In this document: positions 9,001 to 16,711 of the stretch, one piece after another
How the letters are laid out: each line of letters opens with the position of its first letter
Numbering within the stretch: position 1 is the stretch's first letter
DNA from: JBMORL01 sp049322335
GTDB lineage: Bacteria > Bacteroidota > Bacteroidia > Flavobacteriales_D > UBA2798
Reading direction: 5' to 3'
DNA: 64,000 nt
Assembly: GCA_049322335.1 (NCBI GenBank)
Contig: JBMORL010000036.1
Coordinates: forward strand, 82,494-146,493
Notes under the pieces: model-generated
What the model saw: only the letters and a program-made list of their open reading frames with translations
The model's database searches: none
What the model was told of the DNA's origin: nothing
Position numbers and translations under genes: made by a program

Positions 9001-10266
9001 ATCCGCACGGAAATAATACAAAAACTTTCTCATACCAAAACGCTCATTGTCCAATACACCATCGCCATAACCAATACCAATTCCTTTATAAGGAATACCT
9101 AAACTATCCAAGGCATCAGAGATATTGGTGGTTAATGGATTATCGAGATTATCATTATCCTGGTAAGGGCCTTCAAAAAAGTCAATACCAATTGCCGGAG
9201 GATTTGCGCCATAACCTGTAGATCCGGAACAAGCCTCATCATTAGGGTCACCATTATATGAATATCCTAATCCACGCTGAACGTCACAACCTACAAAGTC
9301 GTCATTGGAACATCCTACATCAGGATCTGCCCATTGACCAAAATAAGTATCATAAAGTGTTTGGGTTCCACGATTTCTTAATTCGTAGTTGTAGAAGGTC
9401 ATGTTATTTACCTCATCGCTGGTAGAAAAGGCAAAAGCCTGAGCGCGAATTTCCATACCAATCGGGTCGGCACCGGTTTCGGTGTGGATATTACCTTTAT
9501 CATTAAACACCCACCAATAGGTTTGGTCACCATAAAGTACCACTGTTCTGTCAGCGCCACAAGTCAATTCCTTTTTCAGATCGTACCAGGGATAGTCGGC
9601 CGACCCGTCAGGTGTAGGGTCATAAACAAAATCGTTATCTACATCTTTAAATGGGGCCAGAAGCGGATCGAAGCCTGCATCAAAATTATTTCCGGGCCAG
9701 GTAGTAATGCTGGCAGGTACAGTGTATCCGGGGAAATTTTCATTCGGGTCACATCCCGGGGTAGCAATACATTCGTTATAGGCAACGAAAGTGGCTACTT
9801 CCTGTCGGTTTACAACATAAAATTTGTCAAACTTTAAACAGGTGGCAGCATCAGTTTCAGCTGTTCCGTCTGTTAAAAGTGGGCCAGGCCAAAAGTCATT
9901 TCCTTGTCTGAAAGTAAGAGCCGCTACTTTTAGCTGGTCATTAAAGTCTTTACCTCCCAGCCAAAGTGCACCGGCAAAAAGAGCGCTTACGCCCGGTCCG
10001 TTAGGATCATTGGGCACTTCATAAGAAGCAGTTCCGGTTGACCGGTTTTGCCACATACTACCGCCCTGTTCAATCAACGCGCTAACGTTGTTGTATTCGA
10101 GTTTGGTAAGGGCTGTAGCCGGAGCACAACCGGCAGCACGATTCTTCAATGAATTGGTGCCTGGTTTAATTTCTGCGCTTCTGTTGGGATTGATCATTGA
10201 TGAGGCCGATCCGGCAATCATCAGTGCTGCAAAAATCCCTACACTTTTTTTAAACTTCCCGTTCAT
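6055..10266 (-). CDS. Giant secreted surface protein with type IX secretion C-terminal domain
   Basis: A protein of about 1400 residues with a signal peptide (MNGKFKKSVGIFAALMIAGSASS) and a C-terminal sorting-type domain. That domain shows VVPNPYYAYSSYE, then IKIFSVNGQLVRTF and ASGVYIIHVDVPG, matching the PNP, IFSVNGxLVRT and GxYIxxV pattern of type A T9SS domains. The remainder has no catalytic motif I recognise; it is rich in Asn, Asp, Gly, Tyr and paired Cys, as expected of an extracellular beta-rich protein. The ATG at 10266 is chosen because the signal peptide starts there; another ATG at 10293 is four bases after the receptor stop. It lies between a TonB receptor and a PorV/PorQ barrel. 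The function is unknown. Confidence 0.85.
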   Translation of the reverse strand: MNGKFKKSVGIFAALMIAGSASSMINPNRSAEIKPGTNSLKNRAAGCAPATALTKLEYNNVSALIEQGGSMWQNRSTGTASYEVPNDPNGPGVSALFAGALWLGGKDFNDQLKVAALTFRQGNDFWPGPLLTDGTAETDAATCLKFDKFYVVNRQEVATFVAYNECIATPGCDPNENFPGYTVPASITTWPGNNFDAGFDPLLAPFKDVDNDFVYDPTPDGSADYPWYDLKKELTCGADRTVVLYGDQTYWWVFNDKGNIHTETGADPIGMEIRAQAFAFSTSDEVNNMTFYNYELRNRGTQTLYDTYFGQWADPDVGCSNDDFVGCDVQRGLGYSYNGDPNDEACSGSTGYGANPPAIGIDFFEGPYQDNDNLDNPLTTNISDALDSLGIPYKGIGIGYGDGVLDNERFGMRKFLYYFRADVTPSPAQGEPNDANDYYRYLRGIWLDGTPFYYGGTAYQTSPGAIANGLVECDYMFPGDSDPLNWGTEGIPVVTVPWDEVSEGNVPADRRFMQSAGPFTLTPGQKNNITVGVVYARAASGNSFQSVELLRLADDKAQALFDNCFKILDGPHAPDITAQELDREIVLYVSNPANSNNANEDYIEKDPFIILPTSVATGLTQAEQDSLSSYRFQGYKIYQLKDETVSSADLYDPDKARLVGQCDIQDSVARLINFVKDEDLGQLVPYEMVNGSDAGIKHSFRFQNDAFTQARLINHKTYYYMAVSYAYNEYKEYDQTDPSALDGQKVPYIESRLAATGAIKAYSAIPHIPVPEAGGTAQFSNYGDGPEITRIEGQGNGNIYLDLTSATESQIITNFQVAEATYQGGKGPINVKVVDPLAVIAGQFEVRFNPGTPVTSLNGSDWTLTNLSTVTINGTTYSPGTYSVSSDKTIDFGEEKLILDLGISIEIKQVTYTPKGLQNLPPLISADIIYADSSKRWLTGVKDGEGLNAENWIRCGTQNQACNATLYPDVYNDPCVYNDWLGLDDEETYETLLEGIIAPYYLCAVSNDVDSDNREYANGSPIAREFGNTRNADQLETMNSIDIVFTSDKSKWTRCPVVEMGDEQLLAQNSAKKQRLRRSPSVDKNGLKAGDVGYNPAEGDFGGAQPYGMGWFPGYAIDLESGERLNMAFGEDSWLAGENGRDMKFNPTNRLATGLGEPLFGGKHYIYVFQNRNKDFTISPSMMIAYDGTGQFIHDRLMYTNYTANTINAGNYIRVWRSCRWVMVPMLEAGYNFNDPSQFPTDVRIKVRVGKKYERYSTNFATPNVADTTAATNGWRPLYKFSLDNLAVVTNDETSADSTLELINVVPNPYYAYSSYEKNRVDTRVKIVNLPEQCTIKIFSVNGQLVRTFTKDSPITSIDWDLKNQAGIPIASGVYIIHVDVPGVGERILKWFGALRPPDLQSF

Positions 10267-10297
10267 ACACTTAATTTTTATTTCCAAATCCATTCAA

Positions 10298-13200
10298 TTA
10301 AAAGTCAAATTTCAGACCCAGGCGGATAGTGCGTGGAATTCCATAATTCCAGGGGCTATTCACCTTGAGTGCATAATAATCTCTGTAAGATTGTTCTGAG
10401 TTGGTAGAGGCAATAGCGGCCTGGTAACGAGCATCGGCCAGGTAGCCATCATCATTTGGGTTTCCGGTTGCTCCATACACACCCAAAACGTTTATGTTGT
10501 TAAGCACATTAGATACCTGCAGATAAATATTCAGGTTAGCGGTTTTGGGTTTGTCTTCGGCATCTTTACCAAATTTGAGCGTGATGTTTTTGTCAGCCTG
10601 CAGATCCATTCTGAAAGTTGCAGGTTTACGCGAACCATTTATCTGTCCTTCCAGTGACCCTGAAGCACCTCCGGAAAGCAATGCCTGAGGCGTTACATAT
10701 TGTGAGGCACTATAAGGAGTTCCTGATCCGAAATTGCTTACAATATTTACACCTGTATTGGCAAAAATATCTTTTCCGAAAAGTTTCGGCCCGTTGTAAT
10801 CTTTTCCTTCGCCATAACGATAATCGATTACCGTTACAAAAGCATGGCGCTGGTCGTAATCATAAGGATAAATCGTACGAAGGTTAGGCAAGCCGGAGTT
10901 AACAAGGTTTACAGCTGAATTAGCATTCGAACCTGTTCCTTCTGCAAACTGAAGGGTATAAGCAGCCCTGAGCGTAAGATTACCTGTTCTTCTAAGGTCG
11001 TAAGAAATAGTTAATCCTTTTACTGTTCCAAAGTCGAGGTTGGTGTACGTTCTGTATGTTCTTGGATAAGCACCCGTCATACTGAAAAGCGCTACCTGGT
11101 TTCTCAACTCGCGATAGAATGCTGATATTTTCAGTGAAGAACTTTTTGTAAGCACCTGCTGGAATCCCAACTCATAGTCGATTGTTTTTTCAGGTTTCAG
11201 GTCAGGATTATTTACCACCACATTTCTTACATCCATAAAATAGTAGTCCATAATATCGAGGCGGTTTCCTGTAGTGGGGCGTTTGGTAAGAACGTCATAG
11301 TGCGCAAAGAAAAGTGCCTCATCACTGATAGGGAAAGAGAAAGCTACGCGGGGCATTACGTTGATCTGTGGTTTATAGTCAGTAAAACCTTTGATCATTT
11401 CCTGGTCTTTATCATCAGGCGCGTTGGGATTTACGAGTAAAGGAGCAACACCTGAAGGGCCATAGATGATTGAAGGGTCGGTAATGGCAGTCCCTTCTGC
11501 GTTATACCAGTTTCTTCCGTCACGGTATCCATTGATTGTTGTTGGGCTTTCAACATTATCCACATACACTACATAATCATCGCCCATGTTATCGGGGTGT
11601 TCACATCCCACACAAATAGTAGATGCTTCCACTTCACCAACAGTTTTTGCTTCATAAAGAACAAAGCCGTCTTTTAAAACAGGCTGGTTGGCATCAAAAC
11701 GGTCAACACGCACACCTACGTTAAAGATAAGGTCATCGAAAGCGAATTTATCCATGATATAACCAGCGATATAAATAGGCTGGTAAGGTGCGATAGGACG
11801 TGTTTTATTTCCGTATTCATCCCTTGCGGTAAAGAAGTCGTTGAAAGAGGGTTTATCTTTTGTTTTGGCCCCGTTATAATCGTAACCGAAATAACTCACA
11901 TAATTATTACCCTGGTTGAGTAATTCGTTTGCACTGAACATATCGAGTGTAAGAATGCTGGGGTCAACGGCATCGATATCAATAAAGTCGAGTCCATCAG
12001 GATCATATCCTACAAGATTACGAAGATTAAAATCGAAGAAAGACTGCGATTCGATATCATCGCTTGCATCGTATGCACCGGGTGAAGCGTTTAATGGGTT
12101 GTAATCATAAATAGGAAGAGTTCCGAAATAAGTAATGATTGCATTAGCGGTATCCAATTCCTGCAGGTGTCCTGCGTTGTGGTTACCTGTGAGCTGGCGT
12201 GCAAGTGTCCATAAACCTACCGGAGAAACAGAAAATCCGCGGTCGTCACGCTGTTCATATTCGAATCCGATAGAAACGGCATGATTTCCTATATCAGCGT
12301 TACCTGATGCTGTGATGCGGAATTGAGTATTATCTGTAACTGAATAACCGTTATAGGTTGTTCCAATGTTATTCCAGAGGTTATATACAGATTGAGGCTG
12401 GTCACCGTTACGAAGTGCATTGGCAGAAAGAATCTGTGTCATGTTTTCGTAGTGATCTTCGGGATCATCATATAAATTATAATACTGGCTGGTAATTGCA
12501 GCAAGGTCGGGATTAACTGCTTCGGCATTGCCATCTCCGTCAAAATCGGGAGCTGCATTAAATGTTACCAGTGTATCCTGGTATCCGTTATGTTCCAGAA
12601 CGGTGGTTCCGTTTTTATCAACGGGTTCGTATGATTTCTGGCGATAGGTGATAAACTGTCCTACATAACCATAATTAAATATTTTGTCTTTATGGCGGGG
12701 ATCCTGTGACTTTGCATTGTATTTGGAATAATCCACCATCACAGTATAGTAGGCGTTTTTAATTAATGAGGAAGAACTTTCTGAAGATTCTTTGCCTGAA
12801 TTAAAACGCTGGGTGAATCTTCCATAAACACGCCAGGTCAATTCATCTGTTATTCCATTATTCTGATAGTTGAAAAGAGAGTTGTTGAAGTCATAGTTAT
12901 TATAGTGTCCGTAATCCATAGAACCTCCGAAAGTGAGGTTAATGAGCGGGCCTGCATTTACATCAATTTTTCCTGCACCGGTAAATGTTTTGGACTGGGC
13001 GTTCATCCTGTAATTTACTTTTTCGAAATCGTTTTGGGTAAGGTAGCTGGTGTTATAGAACACACCTACACCTGTACCTGTTGGGCGTAAAGGATTGGCC
13101 ACCAGTTCATCCCTGACTTCGCCTTTTACGCGATACTGATCAATGGCAAAAGGACGGCCATCTACCTGGTCGGTATAGTTGGCAGAGACGAAAAATCCGA

Positions 13201-14044
13201 GAATGGGTTTAACTTTTTTACCGGTACTGTCTTTTTTCATAATCAGCGGCCCGGAAAATGATCCTTCTATAAGGTTAAAGGCATATCTGTCTAAACCAAC
13301 TGTTTTTTCACCGAAGCGATAACCGGAGGTAAGGTAATCGATTCCTCCGAAATATTCTTTGGAGGCTCCGCGGGTTGTAATTGAAATTACTCCACCTGTA
13401 GCATCACCATAGTTAGCAGGAAGACCACCGGTGATTACAGACACCTCTTCAATAGCTGATTTTGGTAGACCTGTACTTCCGCGAACTTTGATACCATCTA
13501 TAAAGTAGTAGCTTGCATCCGAGCGTGAACCCCGGATACTGAGGGCTCCGCTTCCTTCCTGTGAATACACTCCGCCTACTGTTGAAGCGATAGCCGTTGC
13601 CGAACGTCCGGGCATTTTAGCGATATCATCGCGTGTAACGGTAGCACCGGAAGCTCCTCCGTCTTTATCGATAAGGGGAACTGCATAATCCACCACAACA
13701 AATTCTTCGAGGGTAACATCTTCAGATACCATCTCAATATCATAGAAGGTTATTTTGTTGGAGGAAATGATCACACCATTGATCTGCATGGGTTTGTATC
13801 CCACAAAAGAAGCTTTGATGGTGTAGGTTCCCGGGGAGATGGAGGCTAATTTGTATTCGCCATCCATATCAGAAGAAGTTCCACCTTTCTGGACGCCATT
13901 CTGTTCAATGATGACGTTTACAAAGGGGAGCAATTCTCCGGAAGTTTTGTCCTTGATTTTACCCTGGATAGTTCCCTGGCCTTGTCCGAAAGTGATTACG
14001 GACGCTGTGGCAAATGCCACTAACAAACTCAGTCTTCTTAACAT
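10298..14044 (-). CDS. TonB-dependent outer-membrane receptor with carboxypeptidase-regulatory-like domain
   Basis: The protein has 1248 residues. A signal peptide (about 1-20) precedes a CarboxypepD_reg-like beta-sandwich (about 22-110: GTIQGKIKDKTSGELLPFVNVII). The plug domain is near 130-230 (SIRGSRSDASYYFIDGIKVRG, then GGLPANYGDATGGVISITTRG), followed by a long beta-barrel ending in the aromatic terminus RLGLKFDF. Such receptors import bulky ligands or act as scaffolds for surface complexes using TonB energy. No SusD gene follows; instead a giant T9SS-type protein and a PorV/PorQ barrel do, so a plain SusCD glycan system is unlikely. The ligand is unknown. Confidence 0.93.
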   Translation of the reverse strand: MLRRLSLLVAFATASVITFGQGQGTIQGKIKDKTSGELLPFVNVIIEQNGVQKGGTSSDMDGEYKLASISPGTYTIKASFVGYKPMQINGVIISSNKITFYDIEMVSEDVTLEEFVVVDYAVPLIDKDGGASGATVTRDDIAKMPGRSATAIASTVGGVYSQEGSGALSIRGSRSDASYYFIDGIKVRGSTGLPKSAIEEVSVITGGLPANYGDATGGVISITTRGASKEYFGGIDYLTSGYRFGEKTVGLDRYAFNLIEGSFSGPLIMKKDSTGKKVKPILGFFVSANYTDQVDGRPFAIDQYRVKGEVRDELVANPLRPTGTGVGVFYNTSYLTQNDFEKVNYRMNAQSKTFTGAGKIDVNAGPLINLTFGGSMDYGHYNNYDFNNSLFNYQNNGITDELTWRVYGRFTQRFNSGKESSESSSSLIKNAYYTVMVDYSKYNAKSQDPRHKDKIFNYGYVGQFITYRQKSYEPVDKNGTTVLEHNGYQDTLVTFNAAPDFDGDGNAEAVNPDLAAITSQYYNLYDDPEDHYENMTQILSANALRNGDQPQSVYNLWNNIGTTYNGYSVTDNTQFRITASGNADIGNHAVSIGFEYEQRDDRGFSVSPVGLWTLARQLTGNHNAGHLQELDTANAIITYFGTLPIYDYNPLNASPGAYDASDDIESQSFFDFNLRNLVGYDPDGLDFIDIDAVDPSILTLDMFSANELLNQGNNYVSYFGYDYNGAKTKDKPSFNDFFTARDEYGNKTRPIAPYQPIYIAGYIMDKFAFDDLIFNVGVRVDRFDANQPVLKDGFVLYEAKTVGEVEASTICVGCEHPDNMGDDYVVYVDNVESPTTINGYRDGRNWYNAEGTAITDPSIIYGPSGVAPLLVNPNAPDDKDQEMIKGFTDYKPQINVMPRVAFSFPISDEALFFAHYDVLTKRPTTGNRLDIMDYYFMDVRNVVVNNPDLKPEKTIDYELGFQQVLTKSSSLKISAFYRELRNQVALFSMTGAYPRTYRTYTNLDFGTVKGLTISYDLRRTGNLTLRAAYTLQFAEGTGSNANSAVNLVNSGLPNLRTIYPYDYDQRHAFVTVIDYRYGEGKDYNGPKLFGKDIFANTGVNIVSNFGSGTPYSASQYVTPQALLSGGASGSLEGQINGSRKPATFRMDLQADKNITLKFGKDAEDKPKTANLNIYLQVSNVLNNINVLGVYGATGNPNDDGYLADARYQAAIASTNSEQSYRDYYALKVNSPWNYGIPRTIRLGLKFDF

Positions 14045-14085
14045 ACTCGTTAATTAATGTTAATCGTTACTCGCAACAAAGGCCG

Positions 14086-14113
14086 TAAATATAGAAATTT
14101 TTAAACTGAACAA
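14086..14113 (-). promoter_or_regulatory. Promoter of the TonB receptor operon
   Basis: On the complement, TTG (14111-14113) is followed after 17 bases by TATATTTA (14086-14093), close to the Bacteroidota TTG / TAnnTTTG promoter. It leaves a leader of roughly 35-40 bases before the ATG at 14044. Confidence 0.5.
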
Positions 14114-14404
14114 ACAAACATTATTTAAGAAACGGTCAAGTTGTTTGAATTATCGTTTTTGAAGCTCCCTCCATACCGTTGTTTGTTCGAATCAAATTTA
14201 CCTGGTTGTACGGGTTTACGGAAATTTTTCCTGCCTAAAAATCCCGATTTTTATACATGTCTATGCTTGTTGCGGGGTTAATGAAAATGATACTTTCCCC
14301 AATGGAATCAGCTATTCCGGAAGATAAAAAAGGCATCAAAGGATGGTTTTTGCTTTTTGTGGAAACGGTAGCAAATTTTGGGTAACCGGTGAACAGAAAA
14401 ACAG
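14114..14404. other. Intergenic stretch without a recognisable gene
   Basis: Together with the promoter to its left this gap is 360 bases. I see no open frame of note, no tRNA cloverleaf and no strong hairpin with a T tract. Confidence 0.6.
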
Positions 14405-14701
14405 TTAATCGCCTTTACTGAAAATGCGTTGCCAGATGGTCTCAGGATTTTTTCCTTTTTTTAAACGTTCTGCTTTTTTTTTGTTCTTTTTCATTCGTTT
14501 ACGGGTTTCCTTATCCTGAATCTTTTCGTGTCTTTTTTTGGCTTCCTTTTCCGCTTTTTTTTCTTCTTTTTCCCTTTCTTTTTTCTTTTTTTCGAAATGT
14601 TCGTTTTTGGGCGGATCGGTTTCCTGCGCAAATGAAGCCACAGGCAACATGGCGAATGCAATAAAAAGCGTATTTATCAGTATTATTCTATGAAGGCCCA
14701 T
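14405..14701 (-). CDS. Small exported Lys/Glu-rich protein of unknown function
   Basis: A 98-residue protein. Residues 1-25 form a signal peptide (hydrophobic core IILINTLFIAFAMLPVASFA, then Q). The mature part is almost entirely Lys, Glu and Arg in alternating blocks (KKKKEREKEEKKAEKEAKK), predicted to form one long charged helix or coiled coil in the periplasm. It is divergent from the Rieske-like lipoprotein gene. No family is recognised; low complexity makes homology calls unsafe. Confidence 0.65.
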   Translation of the reverse strand: MGLHRIILINTLFIAFAMLPVASFAQETDPPKNEHFEKKKKEREKEEKKAEKEAKKRHEKIQDKETRKRMKKNKKKAERLKKGKNPETIWQRIFSKGD

Positions 14702-14734
14702 CAGGAATAAATAGTTAACTTTACCATTATAATT

Positions 14735-15178
14735 ATGCCTGCCAAGTTAGTGAAAATATTGCGCCATTTTCTTGTGTTGCTGGCCATGCCTGTTGTTTTT
14801 TTTTCATGTAAAAACGATAACCCGGACCAGGTGCCGAATGTGTTGGTGGACATCCAGGTGAATATCAATAACCCGGGATATATTAATCTGCAGGCACCCG
14901 GAGGCTGGATGTATTTTGAAGGTGGTTCGAAAGGAATTATTGTTTACCGGAGATCTGCTGATGAATTTGTAGCCATGGACCGGCATTGCACCTATCAAAC
15001 CAGCAATGGTTGCCAGGTGAGAGTGGATACCTCTTCCAATGTTATTGCTATTGACGATTGCTGCGGATCGAGGTTTATTATTACAGACGGATCAGTGAGC
15101 CAGGGCCCTGCAGTAATGAACCTTAAATTATATCAAACCTATTATGATGGTGCGGGAATTTTGAGGATATATAATTAG
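14735..15178 (+). CDS. Lipoprotein with a degenerate Rieske-like fold
   Basis: The protein has 147 residues. A lipobox (VVFFSC) after an N-terminal hydrophobic stretch predicts a lipid-anchored protein. The body resembles a Bacteroidota Rieske-domain lipoprotein: GGSKGIIVYRRSADEFVAMDRHC, then a second Cys cluster and SRFIITDGSVSQGPA. A [2Fe-2S] Rieske centre needs CxH and CxxH; here the first site reads HCTYQ (Tyr where His is expected) and the second reads CCGSRF (Ser where His is expected). The Cys residues persist, so they may form disulfides or bind something else. It is a single-gene unit on the plus strand. Confidence 0.7.
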   Translation: MPAKLVKILRHFLVLLAMPVVFFSCKNDNPDQVPNVLVDIQVNINNPGYINLQAPGGWMYFEGGSKGIIVYRRSADEFVAMDRHCTYQTSNGCQVRVDTSSNVIAIDDCCGSRFIITDGSVSQGPAVMNLKLYQTYYDGAGILRIYN

Positions 15179-15238
15179 ATGTAAGATGTCAGACAGGGAG
15201 ATGTTAGACGGAGATAGAGTAGAAAAAAACCTATAAAT

Positions 15239-15274
15239 AAAAAAGCCGCACTATAGAAACAGTGCGGCTTTTTT
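15239..15274. terminator. Bidirectional terminator between the Rieske-like gene and ahcY
   Basis: A 9-bp stem (15244-15252 with 15261-15269) with flanking A and T tracts on both sides can stop the convergent transcripts of both neighbours. Confidence 0.85.
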
Positions 15275-15287
15275 ATGTTTTTGATTA

Positions 15288-16610
15288 TTAATACCTGTAC
15301 ATATCACTTTTGTAAGGGCCTTCTACTTTTACACCGATATAAGAAGCCTGTTCGGGACTAAGCACATCCAGTTCCACGCCAATTTTGGATAGGTGAAGAC
15401 GGGCTACTTTTTCATCGAGGTGTTTGGGCAAAGTGTATACTTTGTTTTCGTATTTGTCGGAATGATTCCACAATTCAAGCTGAGCCAGTGTTTGGTTGGT
15501 AAATGAATTGGACATTACGAATGAAGGATGTCCCATTGCACAGCCTAAATTCACCAAACGTCCTTCGGCAAGAACGATAATATCTTTACCATTTAAGGTA
15601 TATTTATCTACCTGTGGTTTTATGGTATCTTTTGAGTTACCGTGATTTTTATTCAGCCATGCCATATCAATTTCATTATCAAAATGCCCGATGTTGCAAA
15701 CAATGGCATTATGTTTCATGGCTTTGAAATGTTTTTCGGTGATAATGCTTTTATTTCCGGTGGCGGTAACAATAATATCTGCTTCGGGAATGGCGTTATC
15801 CATTTTTTTCACCTGGTAACCGTCCATTGCTGCCTGTAACGCACAGATGGGGTCGATTTCAGTAACAATAACGCGAACGCCCTGTGAGCTGAGTGATTCT
15901 GCCGAGCCTTTTCCAACATCGCCATAACCTGCTACAACAGCTACTTTTCCTGCCAGCATAAGGTCGGTTGCTCTTCTGATAGCATCCACGAGTGATTCGC
16001 GGCATCCGTATTTGTTATCGAATTTTGATTTGGTAACCGAGTCGTTTACATTAATAGCAGGAATGTGAAGTGTTCCGTTTTTCATTCTTTCATAAAGGCG
16101 GTGAACACCGGTAGTGGTTTCTTCCGAAAGTCCTTTTATTCCTTTAATAAGTTCGGGATATTTATCAAACACCATATTGGTAAGGTCACCTCCATCGTCC
16201 AGGATCATATTTAATGGTTTGCGGTCTTCTCCGAAGAAAAGTGTTTGTTCAATACACCAGTCGAATTCCTGTTCGTTCATTCCTTTCCATGCATACACCG
16301 AAATTCCGGCAGCGGCAATGGCAGCAGCGGCATGATCTTGTGTAGAGAAAATATTGCAGCTCGACCAGGTTACTTCAGCGCCCAATTCAACGAGTGTTTC
16401 AATAAGAACCGCAGTTTGAATAGTCATATGAAGGCATCCGGCAATACGGGCTCCTTTTAGCGGTTGGGTTGCGCCATATTCTGCACGCAGGGCCATTAAT
16501 CCCGGCATTTCTTCTTCGGCCAGTTTAATTTCTTTTCTACCCCATTCTGCAAGGCTGATATCTTTCACCTTGTAGGGCAATACTTTTTTGTCGGTAGATG
16601 AACTCATCAT
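15288..16610 (-). CDS. ahcY: Adenosylhomocysteinase
   Basis: This enzyme hydrolyses S-adenosylhomocysteine to adenosine and homocysteine in the SAM cycle, with tightly bound NAD. The start at 16610 gives about 440 residues. Visible blocks are GCLHMTIQTAVLIETL, the catalytic Cys/His region SSCNIFSTQDHAAAA, NVNDSVTKSKFDNKYGCRES, and the NAD-binding GYGDVGKGSAESL. The C-terminal KSDMYRY is the classic AhcY ending. A frame extends to a TTG at 16640, but that codon is part of the promoter element, so the paired ATG codons at 16610/16607 are the likely start. Confidence 0.97.
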   Translation of the reverse strand: MMSSSTDKKVLPYKVKDISLAEWGRKEIKLAEEEMPGLMALRAEYGATQPLKGARIAGCLHMTIQTAVLIETLVELGAEVTWSSCNIFSTQDHAAAAIAAAGISVYAWKGMNEQEFDWCIEQTLFFGEDRKPLNMILDDGGDLTNMVFDKYPELIKGIKGLSEETTTGVHRLYERMKNGTLHIPAINVNDSVTKSKFDNKYGCRESLVDAIRRATDLMLAGKVAVVAGYGDVGKGSAESLSSQGVRVIVTEIDPICALQAAMDGYQVKKMDNAIPEADIIVTATGNKSIITEKHFKAMKHNAIVCNIGHFDNEIDMAWLNKNHGNSKDTIKPQVDKYTLNGKDIIVLAEGRLVNLGCAMGHPSFVMSNSFTNQTLAQLELWNHSDKYENKVYTLPKHLDEKVARLHLSKIGVELDVLSPEQASYIGVKVEGPYKSDMYRY

Positions 16611-16637
16611 TTTAATATTTATTTTTTTAGAGGAATG

Positions 16638-16645
16638 CAAAGTTA
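16638..16645 (-). promoter_or_regulatory. -7 element (TAACTTTG) for ahcY
   Basis: The complement reads TAACTTTG, matching TAnnTTTG, 27 bases upstream of the ATG at 16610. It rules out the upstream in-frame TTG as the start. Confidence 0.65.
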
Positions 16646-16667
16646 CAAAAGAGGATCGGGATAAAAA

Positions 16668-16691
16668 AAAGAGGGTGTAAAAACCCTCTTT
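16668..16691 (-). terminator. Terminator of the WG-repeat gene
   Basis: A 9-bp stem (16668-16676 with 16683-16691) is followed by TTTTTTTAT on the minus strand, just past the WG-repeat stop at 16712. Confidence 0.8.
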
Positions 16692-16711
16692 CTTTATTAA
16701 GGCACAAGCCT

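Noticed and set aside
6055..10266. SusD-like lipoprotein partner of the TonB receptor
   Set aside because: No lipobox, far too long, and a C-terminal T9SS-type domain is present; not SusD.
14045..14404. tRNA or small RNA gene in the 360-base gap
   Set aside because: No cloverleaf, no CCA end, no terminator hairpin; only a promoter candidate near 14086-14113.
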